This document shows, piece by piece, positions 52,953 through 62,484 of a stretch of DNA of 64,000 nucleotides. This stretch comes from JAWLDA01 sp041686855 (GTDB lineage: Bacteria; Bacillota; Limnochordia; DTU080; RSA5). The notes under the pieces are model-generated. The model ran no database searches, had not been told where the DNA came from, and saw only the letters and a program-made list of their open reading frames with translations. The DNA is taken from assembly GCA_041686855.1 (NCBI GenBank), contig JAWLDA010000001.1:310001-374000 (forward strand), written 5' to 3'. How positions within the stretch are numbered: position 1 is the stretch's first letter; each line of letters opens with the position of its first letter. The translations under genes and the position numbers were made by a program.

Positions 52953-54131
52953 TTGGGCGAGACGCTTCAGTCTGCACGCAAGCGCGTGTTGCCTCTCTTG
53001 CGGGAGTTGGTCGCCATTCCCACCTGGGAAGGGAATACCGAAGCCGATGCGCTGAGGTACCTGCACGAATGGCTGGGGGATTTTGGCATCCATTCCGAGC
53101 TGCGCTCTGACGGGGACGACGTGTTGGCTCTCGTGAGTCGAATCGGTTCCGGAGCGATAGGGAGTGGCCCGGAGGAAGGGGAGGCGGCCCCCCTTATCTT
53201 TAATAGTCACGTCGACACGGTACCGCCCTCCGGCCTCGAACGTTGGAACTCCGATCCCTTCACGCTTACCCAAGTGGGGGACGAGGTGGTGGGACTAGGG
53301 GCGACCGACGCGAAAGGCTGCGTCGCGGCGATGGTGTGCGCGTTCGTGGCCCTTAATGACGAGTGGCCGGCCGATGCGGCGGTGGAGCTCATGATTGTCG
53401 GCGCCGAAGAGCGCGGCGGGCTCGGCACCCGGCTACAGGCACGCGCGGGTCTGGCCGGCGCCGCGATCGTCGGCGAACCGACCTCGCTCGTCCCGTGCAT
53501 CGCCAGCAAGGGCGCCGTCCGCTTAGAGGTGGTGACGCACGGCAAGGCAGCACATGCCAGCAGTCCACAGTCGGGTGTGAACGCGATCTACCCGATGGCC
53601 GCGCTCATTACCGAGCTCGAAGAGTTAGCGGAGTCGGTCGCCCAGCGCCGTGAAGCGTGGACGGGCAGCTCCTCGTTAGCCGTCACCTTGATCGAGGGTG
53701 GGACGGCGCACAACGTGATTCCCTCGGAGAGTCGAATACATATCGACCGCCGTCTCGTGCCGGGCGAATCAGGAGCCGAAGCCAAGGAGCAGGTTGAACG
53801 GATCGTGCGCTCAGTCCAAGAGCGCTACCCTGCGGCTCGGGTGGAGCTGTTGGAGCAGCGCTCACTCGAACCGGTGCTCATCGATCTCGACGATCCGATC
53901 GTACGGGCGTGTCGGGCAGCCGCGGGGGGGCGGGAGTTGTCGGGCTTCACGGCCTGCTGTGACCTTACATTCATCGTTCACGAAGGCGGTATTCCCGGAG
54001 TGATCTGGGGACCCGGACCACTCGCTGTTGCCCACCAAGTGAATGAGGCTCTGCCGGTCTCTGAGCTCGAAGCCGCCGTAGAGGGGTATTACCATGCGGC
54101 TCGTGCATGGGCGGAAGAGAGTTCCGTTTAA
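52953..54131 (+). CDS. M20 family metallopeptidase (ArgE/DapE-like deacylase)
   Basis: 392 residues. Metal and catalytic motifs: FNSHVDTVPPSG near 92 (His and Asp), GLGATDAKGCVAAM near 113 (bridging Asp), VGAEERGGLGT near 148 (Glu-Glu pair), GEPTS near 175 and the C-terminal GPGPLAVAHQVNE with the last His. A lid domain lies between (about 180-295; KGAVRLEVVTHGKAAHASSP). It hydrolyses an N-acyl amino acid or a peptide; specificity unknown. TTG start at 52953 after GGTGGTGA. Followed after 20 nt by the PLP enzyme, so probably one operon. Confidence 0.88.
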   Translation: MGETLQSARKRVLPLLRELVAIPTWEGNTEADALRYLHEWLGDFGIHSELRSDGDDVLALVSRIGSGAIGSGPEEGEAAPLIFNSHVDTVPPSGLERWNSDPFTLTQVGDEVVGLGATDAKGCVAAMVCAFVALNDEWPADAAVELMIVGAEERGGLGTRLQARAGLAGAAIVGEPTSLVPCIASKGAVRLEVVTHGKAAHASSPQSGVNAIYPMAALITELEELAESVAQRREAWTGSSSLAVTLIEGGTAHNVIPSESRIHIDRRLVPGESGAEAKEQVERIVRSVQERYPAARVELLEQRSLEPVLIDLDDPIVRACRAAAGGRELSGFTACCDLTFIVHEGGIPGVIWGPGPLAVAHQVNEALPVSELEAAVEGYYHAARAWAEESSV

Positions 54132-54151
54132 ACGCGAAGGGATGACGACGG

Positions 54152-55198
54152 ATGAATGACCGTTTGATGGATCTAAAAAAACGCTTGGCAGCAGTGCCCC
54201 GTGTCTCACTCGCCCATCTGCCGACACCTCTCGATGAGTGTAGACGACTCACTGAGAGTCTTGGGGGGGCGCGCGTCTGGGTGAAACGTGACGACTGCAC
54301 CGGATTGGCCTTTGGCGGGAATAAGAGCCGCCAACTTGAGTTCACATTGGGCGAGGCGGTGCATCAAGGGGCCGATGTGGTCATACAGGGCGCCGCATCG
54401 CAATCCAACCACTCTCGCCAATTGGCTGCCGCGGCTGCAAAATTAGGTTTAGAGGCTCACTTGGTCGTGAAAGCTGACGCCCGTAGCACCCCAATTCAAG
54501 GGAACCTCCTCGTCGACCATCTCATGGGCGCGCACATTCACATGGTTCCGGCCGAGACCAACATGGCGCAAGCCAAAGAGGGGCTGGCGCAGAGGTTGCG
54601 TGACGCAGGGCGCAAACCGTTCGTTGTAGGCATGGGAGCTACGCGCACGCTCGCACTCGCGGCGGTGGCCTACGTGAACGCTTTTGTCGAGATCGTCGAG
54701 CAGATGCTCGCCGCAGGCGGGCCGCCGGATCGAGTGTACTCAACCTCTCAAGGCGGCACGCAGGCTGGACTCTACCTTGGGGCGAAGGCGCTGGGACTGC
54801 CGACGCGGGTGGTGGGTATCAACCCGATGCGTCCGGACCACGAGGCGTATGAACCCCCCGAGCGAATCGCAGAGCTTGCCAACATCGCAGCCGAGATCCT
54901 GGGCCTTGCCGAGCGTGTGCAGGTCGACGAAGTGGTGAATCAGTGCGATTACGTCGGCCCGGGGTATGGGTTGCCCTCCGACGCGGGGCTGGAGGCGCTC
55001 CAGCTTCTGGCCTCTCGAGAAGGGATACTCTTGGATCCGGTCTACTCAAGCAAAGGTTTCTCGGGTCTGGTCGATCACATTCGCACGGGGCGAATAGCTC
55101 CCCACGAACGTGTCGTCTTTTTGCACACGGGGGGCACGCCCGCGCTCTTTGCTTATGCGGAAGAGTTGGTCGCCCACGTCCAGGGGGCCAAAGCGTAG
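54152..55198 (+). CDS. D-cysteine desulfhydrase / ACC deaminase family PLP enzyme
   Basis: 348 residues, fold type II PLP enzyme. The PLP lysine is in LAFGGNKSRQLEFTL near 52, QSNHSRQLAAAA near 80 binds substrate, STSQGGTQAGLYLG near 195 is the phosphate loop, and LDPVYSSKGFSGL near 290 follows. Family members act on D-cysteine, ACC, or L-cysteate (CuyA); the last would release sulfite and would fit a sulfur-rich diet, but this cannot be decided from sequence. ATG 54152 with AAGGGATG upstream. Cotranscribed with the M20 peptidase. Confidence 0.85.
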   Translation: MNDRLMDLKKRLAAVPRVSLAHLPTPLDECRRLTESLGGARVWVKRDDCTGLAFGGNKSRQLEFTLGEAVHQGADVVIQGAASQSNHSRQLAAAAAKLGLEAHLVVKADARSTPIQGNLLVDHLMGAHIHMVPAETNMAQAKEGLAQRLRDAGRKPFVVGMGATRTLALAAVAYVNAFVEIVEQMLAAGGPPDRVYSTSQGGTQAGLYLGAKALGLPTRVVGINPMRPDHEAYEPPERIAELANIAAEILGLAERVQVDEVVNQCDYVGPGYGLPSDAGLEALQLLASREGILLDPVYSSKGFSGLVDHIRTGRIAPHERVVFLHTGGTPALFAYAEELVAHVQGAKA

Positions 55199-55249
55199 TT
55201 CCCACATGTAAACTTAGGCAAGAAATCTAGAAAAGAAAAGGTGAGAGCG

Positions 55250-56281
55250 ATGTCGATCGGTGTAGGCGTCATCGGGTACGGAAAGCAGGGCGCGAGTCAT
55301 GCGCGTAATGCCCAGGAACGCGACGGGTTCGAACTCGTCGCCGTGTGCGACGCGACGCCCGCCTCGCGCGAGCAGGCGGCGGCGGATCATTCAGGCGTGC
55401 AGATCTATCAAGACGCGGCAGAGATGTTGGCCGATGAACGGGTGGAATTGGTCGTGATCGTTACGCCGACCACACTGCACGCGCCCCTCGCGCTACAGAG
55501 CATGAAGGCCGGCAAGCATGTCGTCTCCGAAAAGCCGATGTGCATGAACTCCAAGGAGGCCGAGGAGATCCGCGCCGCTTCTATAGAGACGGGACGATTT
55601 TTTAGTGTTTATCAAAACCGCCGTGGGGACGAGTACTTCACCAAGGCGAAGGCGGCGCTCGACGCCGGTCACATCGGGACGCTGCGCGACTTCAAGATCG
55701 TACGCAATCGCTGGGGGATCGGCGCGATGGTTTGGGGCTCAGAGCGTTTCCGGCCGCAGTGGCGCTCCGAGCGAGCCTACGGTGGCGGCATGCTCTTTGA
55801 TTGGGGCGGTCACTGGATCGATCAGGCGCTGCTCTTGCACAATGCACGCGTGGAATCGGTCTACGCACAGCTCTTCATTGGCGCCCTGGTCGAAGGGCAG
55901 GACGCCGAGGACGGGTTCCGGGTGCTGCTCCGTTTTGAAGAGGGAGTCTGCGCTCAAATCGAGTTTCAGGCTGCCGCCCTCGGCACGTTTGACAGCGGCG
56001 GTTGGGTGCTTAGCGGTACCCGTGGCGGGTACAAACCGGGCACCGTTTTCAGGCTCGCTGACCCCAGCCAGCCCTTATCCTCTGAAATACAGGAGATCGA
56101 GTGGAAGGACGAACCGCCCGCCTTTGACTTTTGGGGCCGTGTTCAAGCGGCGATTGAGCGCAACGACCGCTCGCTGATGCCGGTGCCGGTCGAAGAGTCC
56201 CTTCGCGTCATGCGCGTCATCGACGCGGCGTTTGAGTCGCACGACACCGGGCGAGCAGTCGTCTTTGACGAACCTGTGTAG
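55250..56281 (+). CDS. Gfo/Idh/MocA family oxidoreductase
   Basis: 343 residues. Rossmann motif VIGYGKQGASHARN near 8, the EKPMCMNSKEAEE motif near 95 (Lys of the active site), and a C-terminal beta domain with FDWGGHWIDQALLL near 185. These enzymes oxidise or reduce sugars with NAD(P). Substrate not assignable. ATG 55250 (AAGGTG 6 nt upstream) preferred over GTG 55241. Converges on the SDR gene at 56299. Confidence 0.9.
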   Translation: MSIGVGVIGYGKQGASHARNAQERDGFELVAVCDATPASREQAAADHSGVQIYQDAAEMLADERVELVVIVTPTTLHAPLALQSMKAGKHVVSEKPMCMNSKEAEEIRAASIETGRFFSVYQNRRGDEYFTKAKAALDAGHIGTLRDFKIVRNRWGIGAMVWGSERFRPQWRSERAYGGGMLFDWGGHWIDQALLLHNARVESVYAQLFIGALVEGQDAEDGFRVLLRFEEGVCAQIEFQAAALGTFDSGGWVLSGTRGGYKPGTVFRLADPSQPLSSEIQEIEWKDEPPAFDFWGRVQAAIERNDRSLMPVPVEESLRVMRVIDAAFESHDTGRAVVFDEPV

Positions 56282-56298
56282 GTAGAGACATCTAACAG

Positions 56299-57081
56299 CT
56301 ATCCCGTCACGAGAGAGACGCCTCCGTCGACCAGGATATCGGCGCCGGTGATCGAAGCAGCGGCATCGGAGGCCAAAAAGACGACTGCGTTGGCGATGTC
56401 CATGGCCGGCAGAGGCTTCTTTCCGTGAAGAGGGGAGTTCCCTGAGGGGTACTCGACCGGAAACCGGATCTTCTCCAGATTTCGGCGAAAGGTGCTCTCA
56501 TTGATCTGTGTCGCGACGGGCCCCGGTCGCACCGCGTTGACACGGATCCCATACTGTGCCAATTCCAAAGCGGCTTTCTTTGCAAAGGTCGCTTGGGCGG
56601 CCTTAGTACATGCGTACGCCGTCGAGCCCGTCACAGAGAATTCGCTGGTTCCCTGGATTGACGAGGTGATGACGATGGAGCCGCCCCGTTCCTTTAAGTG
56701 GGGGACGGCATGCTTTACGCTCAAAAAGGTTCCCCGTAAATTGACGGCCGTAACGTGGTCCCAATCGGTCACGTCCATCTCTTCGATAGGCGCCCAGACG
56801 CCGTTGATCCCAGCATTCGCAAACAATATGTCTAAGCGTCCCCAAGCGTCGACCAGTTGGTCAACGGCCCCCTCTACCTCCTCTTCGATACTCACGTCCG
56901 CGACTAAAGGAAGAGCAGTGCCACCCTCCTCTATGATCTCCTGCGAAACGGCTTGGGCGCGCTCCATCTGGTAGTCGAGGACCCCGATCGACGCCCCCTC
57001 CTCGGCAAGCGCCATCGCCGCGGCACGCCCGATACCCGCGCCTGCTCCTGTGACAAGGGCGACTCTCCGAGCCAATGTCAT
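56299..57081 (-). CDS. Short-chain dehydrogenase/reductase
   Basis: 260 residues, classical SDR. TGAGAGIGRA near 11, NAGI near 90, Ser in VITSSIQGT, YACTK as the YxxxK motif near 160, and a C-terminal ILVDGGVSLVTG. Substrate unknown, probably a sugar or sugar acid. It differs clearly from the SDR at 27796. ATG 57081 after GAGGAGG. It is transcribed 30 nt after the aldo/keto reductase, so likely the same operon. Confidence 0.9.
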   Translation of the reverse strand: MTLARRVALVTGAGAGIGRAAAMALAEEGASIGVLDYQMERAQAVSQEIIEEGGTALPLVADVSIEEEVEGAVDQLVDAWGRLDILFANAGINGVWAPIEEMDVTDWDHVTAVNLRGTFLSVKHAVPHLKERGGSIVITSSIQGTSEFSVTGSTAYACTKAAQATFAKKAALELAQYGIRVNAVRPGPVATQINESTFRRNLEKIRFPVEYPSGNSPLHGKKPLPAMDIANAVVFLASDAAASITGADILVDGGVSLVTG

Positions 57082-57111
57082 GCTCTAACCTCCTCGGGTA
57101 TCACTCGTTGA

Positions 57112-58080
57112 TCACTCGGCCCAGCGTTCTGCTTCGGGATCGACATCGTCTCCGAGTGCGTCGACTTCCTCCCAGATCTGGGGGGGAATGTCGACTCGCG
57201 CTAACGCCAGCGTCTGTTCGATACGCTCCGGGCGAGTCATCCCGACGACAGTCGACGCAATGCGCGTCTCCCGCATTGAGAATTGGAGCGCCACAGCGGC
57301 GAGGGGCACATCGTAACGGCGACAGATATCGTCGAGCCGTCGAGTCCTCGCAACGAGGTCGCTCGAGGCCTCTTGGTAGGCGTAACGGGCGTAGGCGTCG
57401 GGGCCTTTGGCGAGAATCCCACTGCCGTAGGGCGCCGCGTTGATTACGGCGACGCCGCGCGCTTGGGCGATATCAAGCAGGGGGACTGCTGAGCGGTTGA
57501 GCAACGTGTAACGGTTGTGCGTGATGGCGCTCTCAAAGAGCCCTGTCTCCACGTAGCGTATCATCATGTTGATGGGCCCACCGGCGACGCCGATGTGCTC
57601 AATGACGCCTTGCTCCTTGTAGCGTAGCATCACCTCGACCGGACCGTTGGGGGCCATGATTGCCGCGAACGTTGAGTGCTCCGGATCGTGCAAGTGCATC
57701 AGTTGAATGCGATCCACGCCCAGCAACGTCAGACTCCGCTCGATGGAGCGCTTGATCTGCTCCCCGCTAAACTCACCTGTCTCAAAGTCTCGATCCGACT
57801 TGGTCGCCAGAACACAACCAGGAGGCAATCCTCCAAGCTCTTTGAGGACTTTGCCGATGCGGCGTTCACTCTCACCGTCGCCATAGATGGCAGCTGTGTC
57901 TATAAGGTTGATTGGGCTCTCAAACGCCGCTCGTAGCGTTTGGAGGGCCTGATCTTCAGGTACGCCGTACGCGAACGTCTCCGGCATATCGCCAAGGGCC
58001 GCGCATCCGAGGGCGAGAGGGGTGACCTCGAGACCGGTCTCGCCCAAGGGCCGTCGTCGCGTCACATCAAGTGGGTTCAA
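57112..58080 (-). CDS. Aldo/keto reductase
   Basis: 322 residues. The catalytic tetrad is visible: Asp and Tyr in NLIDTAAIYGDGESERRIG, Lys in CVLATKSDRD and His in LMHLHDPEH. The opening RRPLGETGLEVTPLALGCAALGD and later GVAVINAAPYGSGIL resemble D-threo-aldose dehydrogenase (galactose/fucose dehydrogenase-like) members, which oxidise L-fucose; this is suggestive only. TTG start at 58080 chosen because AAAGGAGT lies at 58091-58098 and the family sequence begins shortly after; an ATG at 58110 is an alternative. First gene of an operon with the SDR at 57081. Confidence 0.85.
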   Translation of the reverse strand: MNPLDVTRRRPLGETGLEVTPLALGCAALGDMPETFAYGVPEDQALQTLRAAFESPINLIDTAAIYGDGESERRIGKVLKELGGLPPGCVLATKSDRDFETGEFSGEQIKRSIERSLTLLGVDRIQLMHLHDPEHSTFAAIMAPNGPVEVMLRYKEQGVIEHIGVAGGPINMMIRYVETGLFESAITHNRYTLLNRSAVPLLDIAQARGVAVINAAPYGSGILAKGPDAYARYAYQEASSDLVARTRRLDDICRRYDVPLAAVALQFSMRETRIASTVVGMTRPERIEQTLALARVDIPPQIWEEVDALGDDVDPEAERWAE

Positions 58081-58300
58081 TGTTGGCCTCACTCCTTTGC
58101 GTTCTCCCATCGAACGCCAAATTACGTTACAACCTGCCTGCCAGAATTTGTTCGAGGGTGGGGCCGCGCAACCTTCAAGATGATCGTGGAGTGATAAACT
58201 TCGCGCTCTGGGTGCAAGAACCCGAGCAGTCGAATGTTTTAAACTCAGGGTGTACAGAAGTTTGGTAGTAGATCCAAACCCTAGGAGGTAGTAAGTCGGC

Positions 58301-59527
58301 ATGAAAAAGACTCGTTGGATCGTTGGCGTCGTCGCGTTGCTCTGCGTGGCACTGATGGCGCCGGCCGTGTTCGCCCAGGATTTAACCGTCTGGGTTCAGT
58401 CCGATGTCCGCCGTGAGCAGTTCGCCGCGATCATCGACTGGTACCTAGAGGAGAACCCCGGCCTGTCGATTGATTTGCAGCTTATCTCCGGCGGCCAAGC
58501 GGAGTTTACGGAGAAGCTTTCACTTGCGATTGCGAGTGGGGCGCCCCCTGACCTGACGTGGCTCGAGGGCTCCACAGTGATCGAGCTTGCCGCTCAGGGC
58601 CTGCTCGCTGATGTGTCCCGTGCGCTCGAAGGGATTCGCTTCACTCCGTCCGACACCGAAGAGATGACCTTCCAAGGCAAGATGTACGGAGTTCCCTACC
58701 ACACCACGTCCCGTGGTCTGCTCAAGCGGGTCGACATCTTCAACGAAGTGGGTCTCGATCCCACTCAGGACCCCCAGTCCTTGGAGGAGATGTGGGAGTG
58801 GAATCAACAGCTGACCGTGCAGAACAACGACGGCAGTTACAGTCGCGTCGGTATCGTTCCCTGGGGCAGCAACTGGGGAGCGCCCGCATGGATTTGGACC
58901 TTCGGCGGTCAACTCCTCGATGAGAGCAAGACCCGTCCGACCGCGACCCACCCCAACAACATTCACGCTTTTGAGTGGATTCAGGAGTGGGCGCAGAGCT
59001 ACGGCCATCAAACCCCCGTTCAGGGAGGGTACACCGGCTTCCTCAACGGGACGGTCGCCATGGTCGCAGAGTCCACCTCGTCGACTGGGCGTCTGCTCGG
59101 TGAAGGGGTCGACCTGATCGCCGGCCGTGTACCCAACCCGCCGGGAGGCGCGAACGGAACGTGGGGTGGCGGACAGGCTCTTGGTATTCCCTCGAACGCT
59201 ATCAACAAGGATGCGGCGATGAAGCTCTTGCGTTACTTCGGTAGCGAAGAGGTGCAGGTGCGTCGCTTCGAGCAGTTCCCCGAGGCCTTCCCGGCAAACT
59301 GGGATGCGCTCATGCGCATCGCCCCCACGCTGCCGCCGGCCTACGGAGCGCTCCTCGAGCAGCTTCCTGAAGCTCGGCCGCGCACCCCGCTGTGGATCGA
59401 CTACTACGTGCGCAACCTGAGACCTCAGGTGAACGCTGTCGTCCTTGGACAGACTAGCCCGCAGCAAGCGTTGGACTCCGTTCAGCAGGTGATGGAGGCC
59501 CGCTTCGCCGAGGTCTTCGGCCAATAG
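58301..59527 (+). CDS. Extracellular sugar-type ABC transporter binding protein (family 1), orphan
   Basis: 408 residues with a clear signal peptide (about 4-26, ending VFAQD). Typical opening LTVWVQSDVRREQFAAIIDWY and SGAPPDLTWLEGSTVIELAAQG, then PYHTTSRGLLKRVDIFNEVG and AMKLLRYFGSEE near 300. It binds a sugar outside the cell. ATG 58301 with AGGAGG about 10 nt upstream. A strong terminator follows at 59562 and no permease or ATPase gene is adjacent, so it uses a transporter elsewhere. Placed directly before two heparinase-like genes, it probably captures their products. Confidence 0.9.
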   Translation: MKKTRWIVGVVALLCVALMAPAVFAQDLTVWVQSDVRREQFAAIIDWYLEENPGLSIDLQLISGGQAEFTEKLSLAIASGAPPDLTWLEGSTVIELAAQGLLADVSRALEGIRFTPSDTEEMTFQGKMYGVPYHTTSRGLLKRVDIFNEVGLDPTQDPQSLEEMWEWNQQLTVQNNDGSYSRVGIVPWGSNWGAPAWIWTFGGQLLDESKTRPTATHPNNIHAFEWIQEWAQSYGHQTPVQGGYTGFLNGTVAMVAESTSSTGRLLGEGVDLIAGRVPNPPGGANGTWGGGQALGIPSNAINKDAAMKLLRYFGSEEVQVRRFEQFPEAFPANWDALMRIAPTLPPAYGALLEQLPEARPRTPLWIDYYVRNLRPQVNAVVLGQTSPQQALDSVQQVMEARFAEVFGQ

Positions 59528-59561
59528 GTCCTGCAGTGCCATCGTAACAATACGTCGTAAA

Positions 59562-59605
59562 CGATTGAACGCGCCCAGCGTCACGGGGCGCGTTCAATCG
59601 TTTTT
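59562..59605 (+). terminator. Rho-independent terminator after the sugar-binding protein gene
   Basis: Perfect 15-bp stem: 59562-59576 with 59586-59600, 9-nt loop, then TTTTT at 59601-59605. Ends the transcript 35 nt after the stop. Confidence 0.92.
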
Positions 59606-59652
59606 ACCGAACATGTGCGGACGAACCATCCGAGAAAGGGAAATGTGATCAG

Positions 59653-62061
59653 ATGGGACGTTATGAACGATTTACAGGGTCGCTTCTATGGGTGGCGCTC
59701 GTTGCGATGCTGCTGACTGCGGCGGGAGGCGGAACGGTCCACGCCTTTGACGGTGTGATCGAGGGTGTCGCGCCGCTCTCGATCGATCTCTCGGCAGCGT
59801 CACTCACCATCGGTCCGCTCGAAGAGGTGCGGGCGCACATTCCGGCGGAGCATCCGCGCCTCTTTGTGCGTCCTGAGAGCCTCGATGAGTTTCGGGCGAA
59901 GCAGTCTCGCTCGATGATGGCGGGCATCGTATGGCGCAACATTCGGACGCAGGCGATGATCTCAGCCGTCAGAGAGCTGCCCCCGGAACCGCCCGACGCC
60001 CGACCGGGCGGCGTCTTTGATGTTGTCGCATGGCGAGCGGGGATTACGATCGCTTCGCAGATTCTAAACGACCTCCACTCAATGGCGTTCGCGTTTTTGA
60101 TGACAGGGGACGAGCAGTACGGACGCCCCGCTAAAGAGTTGTTGTTGCACGTCGCTTCGTGGGATCCGTACGGCACCAGTGGACGGGCCAAGAACGACGA
60201 AGTTTCTATGCGCTTGCTCTACGGGCTAAGCCGAGCCTACGATTGGCTGCACCCTCTCCTCAACGAGGAGGAACGGGCGCTCGTCCAAGGGAGCATGCGG
60301 GAGCGTGGTAACGACGTCTACCTCACCATGCGGCGCATCGGCTTTGAGGAGACGTTGCGCAACAACCACCTCGTCCGTTCGATGGGTTTCCTCGGGGAGG
60401 CGGCCCTAGCGTTTATGGGCGAACTCCCGGAGGCTGAGGTGTGGTTTGACTACATCGTCTCGCTTTTCGTCGTGAAATACCCCCCATGGGGAGGCGACGA
60501 GGGCGGTTGGTCGCAAGGAGTGAGCTACTGGCAGTCGTACGTCTCGTGGGTACTCGAGTTCCTCGACGCCTTCAAGATCGCGACCGGCGTGGATCTCTAC
60601 GAGAAGCCATTCTTCCGCAATACGGGTTACTTTAAACTGTACGCCCATCCTCCAGGGAGTAAGATCGGGGCGTTTGGCGATCACTCGGACAGCCCACCCA
60701 ATGAGGCGTCGGCCCGTGTGCTGAGCCACTTCGCTACGGTTTATTCCGATCCGGCACTTCAGTGGTACGCTGCCGAGATCAGCGGGTTGGGACGCATTCC
60801 GGTGTTGCCCTTGAACAACTTCATCGCTTACGTGCGGGTGCCCGAGTCTGCGGAGGATATGGTCTCACCCGAGCTGCCGCCCACCCTGCCGCAGTCCCGG
60901 CTCTTCAGCGATGTCGGCTGGGCTCTGATGAACGTGGACATGGCCGATTGGGAGAACAACGTCCACGTGAAGTTTAAGAGCAGCCCGTACGGCTCCTTTA
61001 ACCACAGCCACGCCGAACAGAATAGCTTTATCATCGAAGCGTACGGTTCGCCGCTGGCGATCTCGTCGGGTTACTACCCGTGGTACGGCAGCCCGCACCA
61101 TGCGACGTGGACGTGGGAGAGTCGGTCAAAGAACACGATCTTGGTCGACGGAGAGGGCCAAGGCGTACAGAGCTTCGAGGCCAAGGGGAGCATCGTGGAG
61201 GCGCGCTTCGGCCACCACTTCGATTACGTGCTCGGCGACGCGACCCCCAGCTACGAAGGGCGACTCGATCGGTATTGGCGCCACGTGTGGTTTGTGAAGC
61301 CCAATCTGATCCTCGTCTACGACGAATTGGAGGCAGAAGGCGCCCACAGCTACGACTGGTTGCTCCACAGCGAACAGGCGATGGAGTTGGACGAGGCGAA
61401 TCGACGCCTGCGTGTACCGGCCGAGACAGCGCACATGTGGGTGTCGTTTGTCACACCGGCCGAACTCACCTTCAGCGAGACCGATCAATTCACCGTGCGG
61501 CCGGAGGATCGGGACGCCGACAAGCCGAACCAGTGGCACTTCACCGCGAGCACCGCGACCGACGATGGGCGTGGCCGCTTCCTCACCGTGCTGGCGCCGC
61601 GGCCCGGAGCAGAGGTGAGTGATCCTCCCCAGACGCGAGCGGTTGCCACGGTTGGTGGTGACGGAGCCGAGATCGTGTCGGAGGGACGCGTGTACACCGT
61701 CGCTTTCCGCAACGCCTCGGCTGCCGCCGTCCAGGTCGAGGGGTGGACCAGTGACGCTACCGGCTTAGTCGTGTGGCACGAGAACGGGAAGAACGGCTTG
61801 ATGATTGTGAGAGGCACCTATGTAGAACGCGATGGCGCCGAACACTTCCGTTCGTTGGTAGGTCCCGTCGACGCGAGTCTCGAGTGGAACTGCGGTGATG
61901 AAGGGGCGCTTAATCTGCAGTTGCCTTCGGACGCCCCGGCCCACGTTCGAGTGCACGCGGAGTGTGCGCCGAGCGCCGTGATCGTCAATGAGCAAGATCT
62001 CCCGACCACCGAATGGTCGTACGATGGCACCGGTTCAGTGGAAATCCGCCACACCCCTTAA
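59653..62061 (+). CDS. Secreted heparinase II/III family protein (polysaccharide lyase-like)
   Basis: 802 residues with a signal peptide (about 10-32, ending TVHAFDG). N-terminal alpha/alpha toroid (about 75-380; HPRLFVRPESLDEFRAKQ, SRAYDWLHPLLNEEER, LRNNHLVRSMGFLGE) and C-terminal beta-sandwich (about 400-800) with the family motif FNHSHAEQNSFIIEAYGSPLA near 455 (in part), including the catalytic-type His. Such enzymes cleave uronate-containing polysaccharides (heparin, alginate, ulvan-like) by elimination. Exact substrate unknown. ATG 59653; AAAGGG upstream at a long spacing. Confidence 0.85.
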   Translation: MGRYERFTGSLLWVALVAMLLTAAGGGTVHAFDGVIEGVAPLSIDLSAASLTIGPLEEVRAHIPAEHPRLFVRPESLDEFRAKQSRSMMAGIVWRNIRTQAMISAVRELPPEPPDARPGGVFDVVAWRAGITIASQILNDLHSMAFAFLMTGDEQYGRPAKELLLHVASWDPYGTSGRAKNDEVSMRLLYGLSRAYDWLHPLLNEEERALVQGSMRERGNDVYLTMRRIGFEETLRNNHLVRSMGFLGEAALAFMGELPEAEVWFDYIVSLFVVKYPPWGGDEGGWSQGVSYWQSYVSWVLEFLDAFKIATGVDLYEKPFFRNTGYFKLYAHPPGSKIGAFGDHSDSPPNEASARVLSHFATVYSDPALQWYAAEISGLGRIPVLPLNNFIAYVRVPESAEDMVSPELPPTLPQSRLFSDVGWALMNVDMADWENNVHVKFKSSPYGSFNHSHAEQNSFIIEAYGSPLAISSGYYPWYGSPHHATWTWESRSKNTILVDGEGQGVQSFEAKGSIVEARFGHHFDYVLGDATPSYEGRLDRYWRHVWFVKPNLILVYDELEAEGAHSYDWLLHSEQAMELDEANRRLRVPAETAHMWVSFVTPAELTFSETDQFTVRPEDRDADKPNQWHFTASTATDDGRGRFLTVLAPRPGAEVSDPPQTRAVATVGGDGAEIVSEGRVYTVAFRNASAAAVQVEGWTSDATGLVVWHENGKNGLMIVRGTYVERDGAEHFRSLVGPVDASLEWNCGDEGALNLQLPSDAPAHVRVHAECAPSAVIVNEQDLPTTEWSYDGTGSVEIRHTP

Positions 62062-62098
62062 AAATCAACGTGGGGGAGTATGCGGAGCGTCACGTTGT

Positions 62099-62123
62099 GC
62101 AGGCGGGGTGTAGCCCCGCCTGC
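62099..62123. terminator. GC-rich hairpin after the heparinase-like gene
   Basis: Perfect 10-bp stem (62099-62108 with 62114-62123), 5-nt loop. No T-run follows, so its role as terminator is likely but not certain. It could also serve the minus-strand small gene downstream. Confidence 0.5.
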
Positions 62124-62195
62124 CCGATTATAGACCTGTGGGTGTTGGACCCGGCGCGGGCTGGCAGTATTCGATAGCGTGCAGAGGGTGTGCTG

Positions 62196-62354
62196 TCACA
62201 CTTTGTTGCGACGCCAAGCTAGGTAGAACGGAATCAAGGCGAGTGGTAAAAAGAAGAACGCGTGCGTGTACCCTCGAGCCGCAAAACCGAGCGACACCAT
62301 TAGTAGGCCCATCAAGATCGCTAAACTCCACAGAATGGCACGGCCCATGTGCAT
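62196..62354 (-). CDS. Small two-helix membrane protein
   Basis: 52 residues: helix 1 about 6-25 (AILWSLAILMGLLMVSLGF), helix 2 about 31-47, ending in AWRRNKV. Not recognised. ATG 62354 (AAAAGGGG upstream) or the ATG two codons later. It lies alone, antisense in direction, between two heparinase-like genes. Confidence 0.55.
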   Translation of the reverse strand: MHMGRAILWSLAILMGLLMVSLGFAARGYTHAFFFLPLALIPFYLAWRRNKV

Positions 62355-62454
62355 AACACCCCTTTTGGGGCTTATCCTGCCGTTTGACCGGCGCTTTGAT
62401 TCGCGATCTCTCTCGAAAAGAAGGTCGTCCGGACAGCTTACATAAACTATTTTA

Positions 62455-62460
62455 TATAAT
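62455..62460 (+). promoter_or_regulatory. Possible -10 hexamer TATAAT upstream of the second heparinase-like gene
   Basis: A perfect TATAAT inside an AT-rich island (62441-62465), 25 nt before the ATG at 62485. No good -35 at the normal distance, so an extended or activator-dependent promoter is possible. The leader would be very short. Confidence 0.4.
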
Positions 62461-62484
62461 TTGTGAAAGAATGGATGATCTGGC

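Noticed and set aside
58081..58300. Riboswitch or operator in the gap before the sugar-binding protein gene
   Set aside because: Only a weak inverted repeat (CTCTGGGT / AACCCGAG) was seen and no known conserved core.
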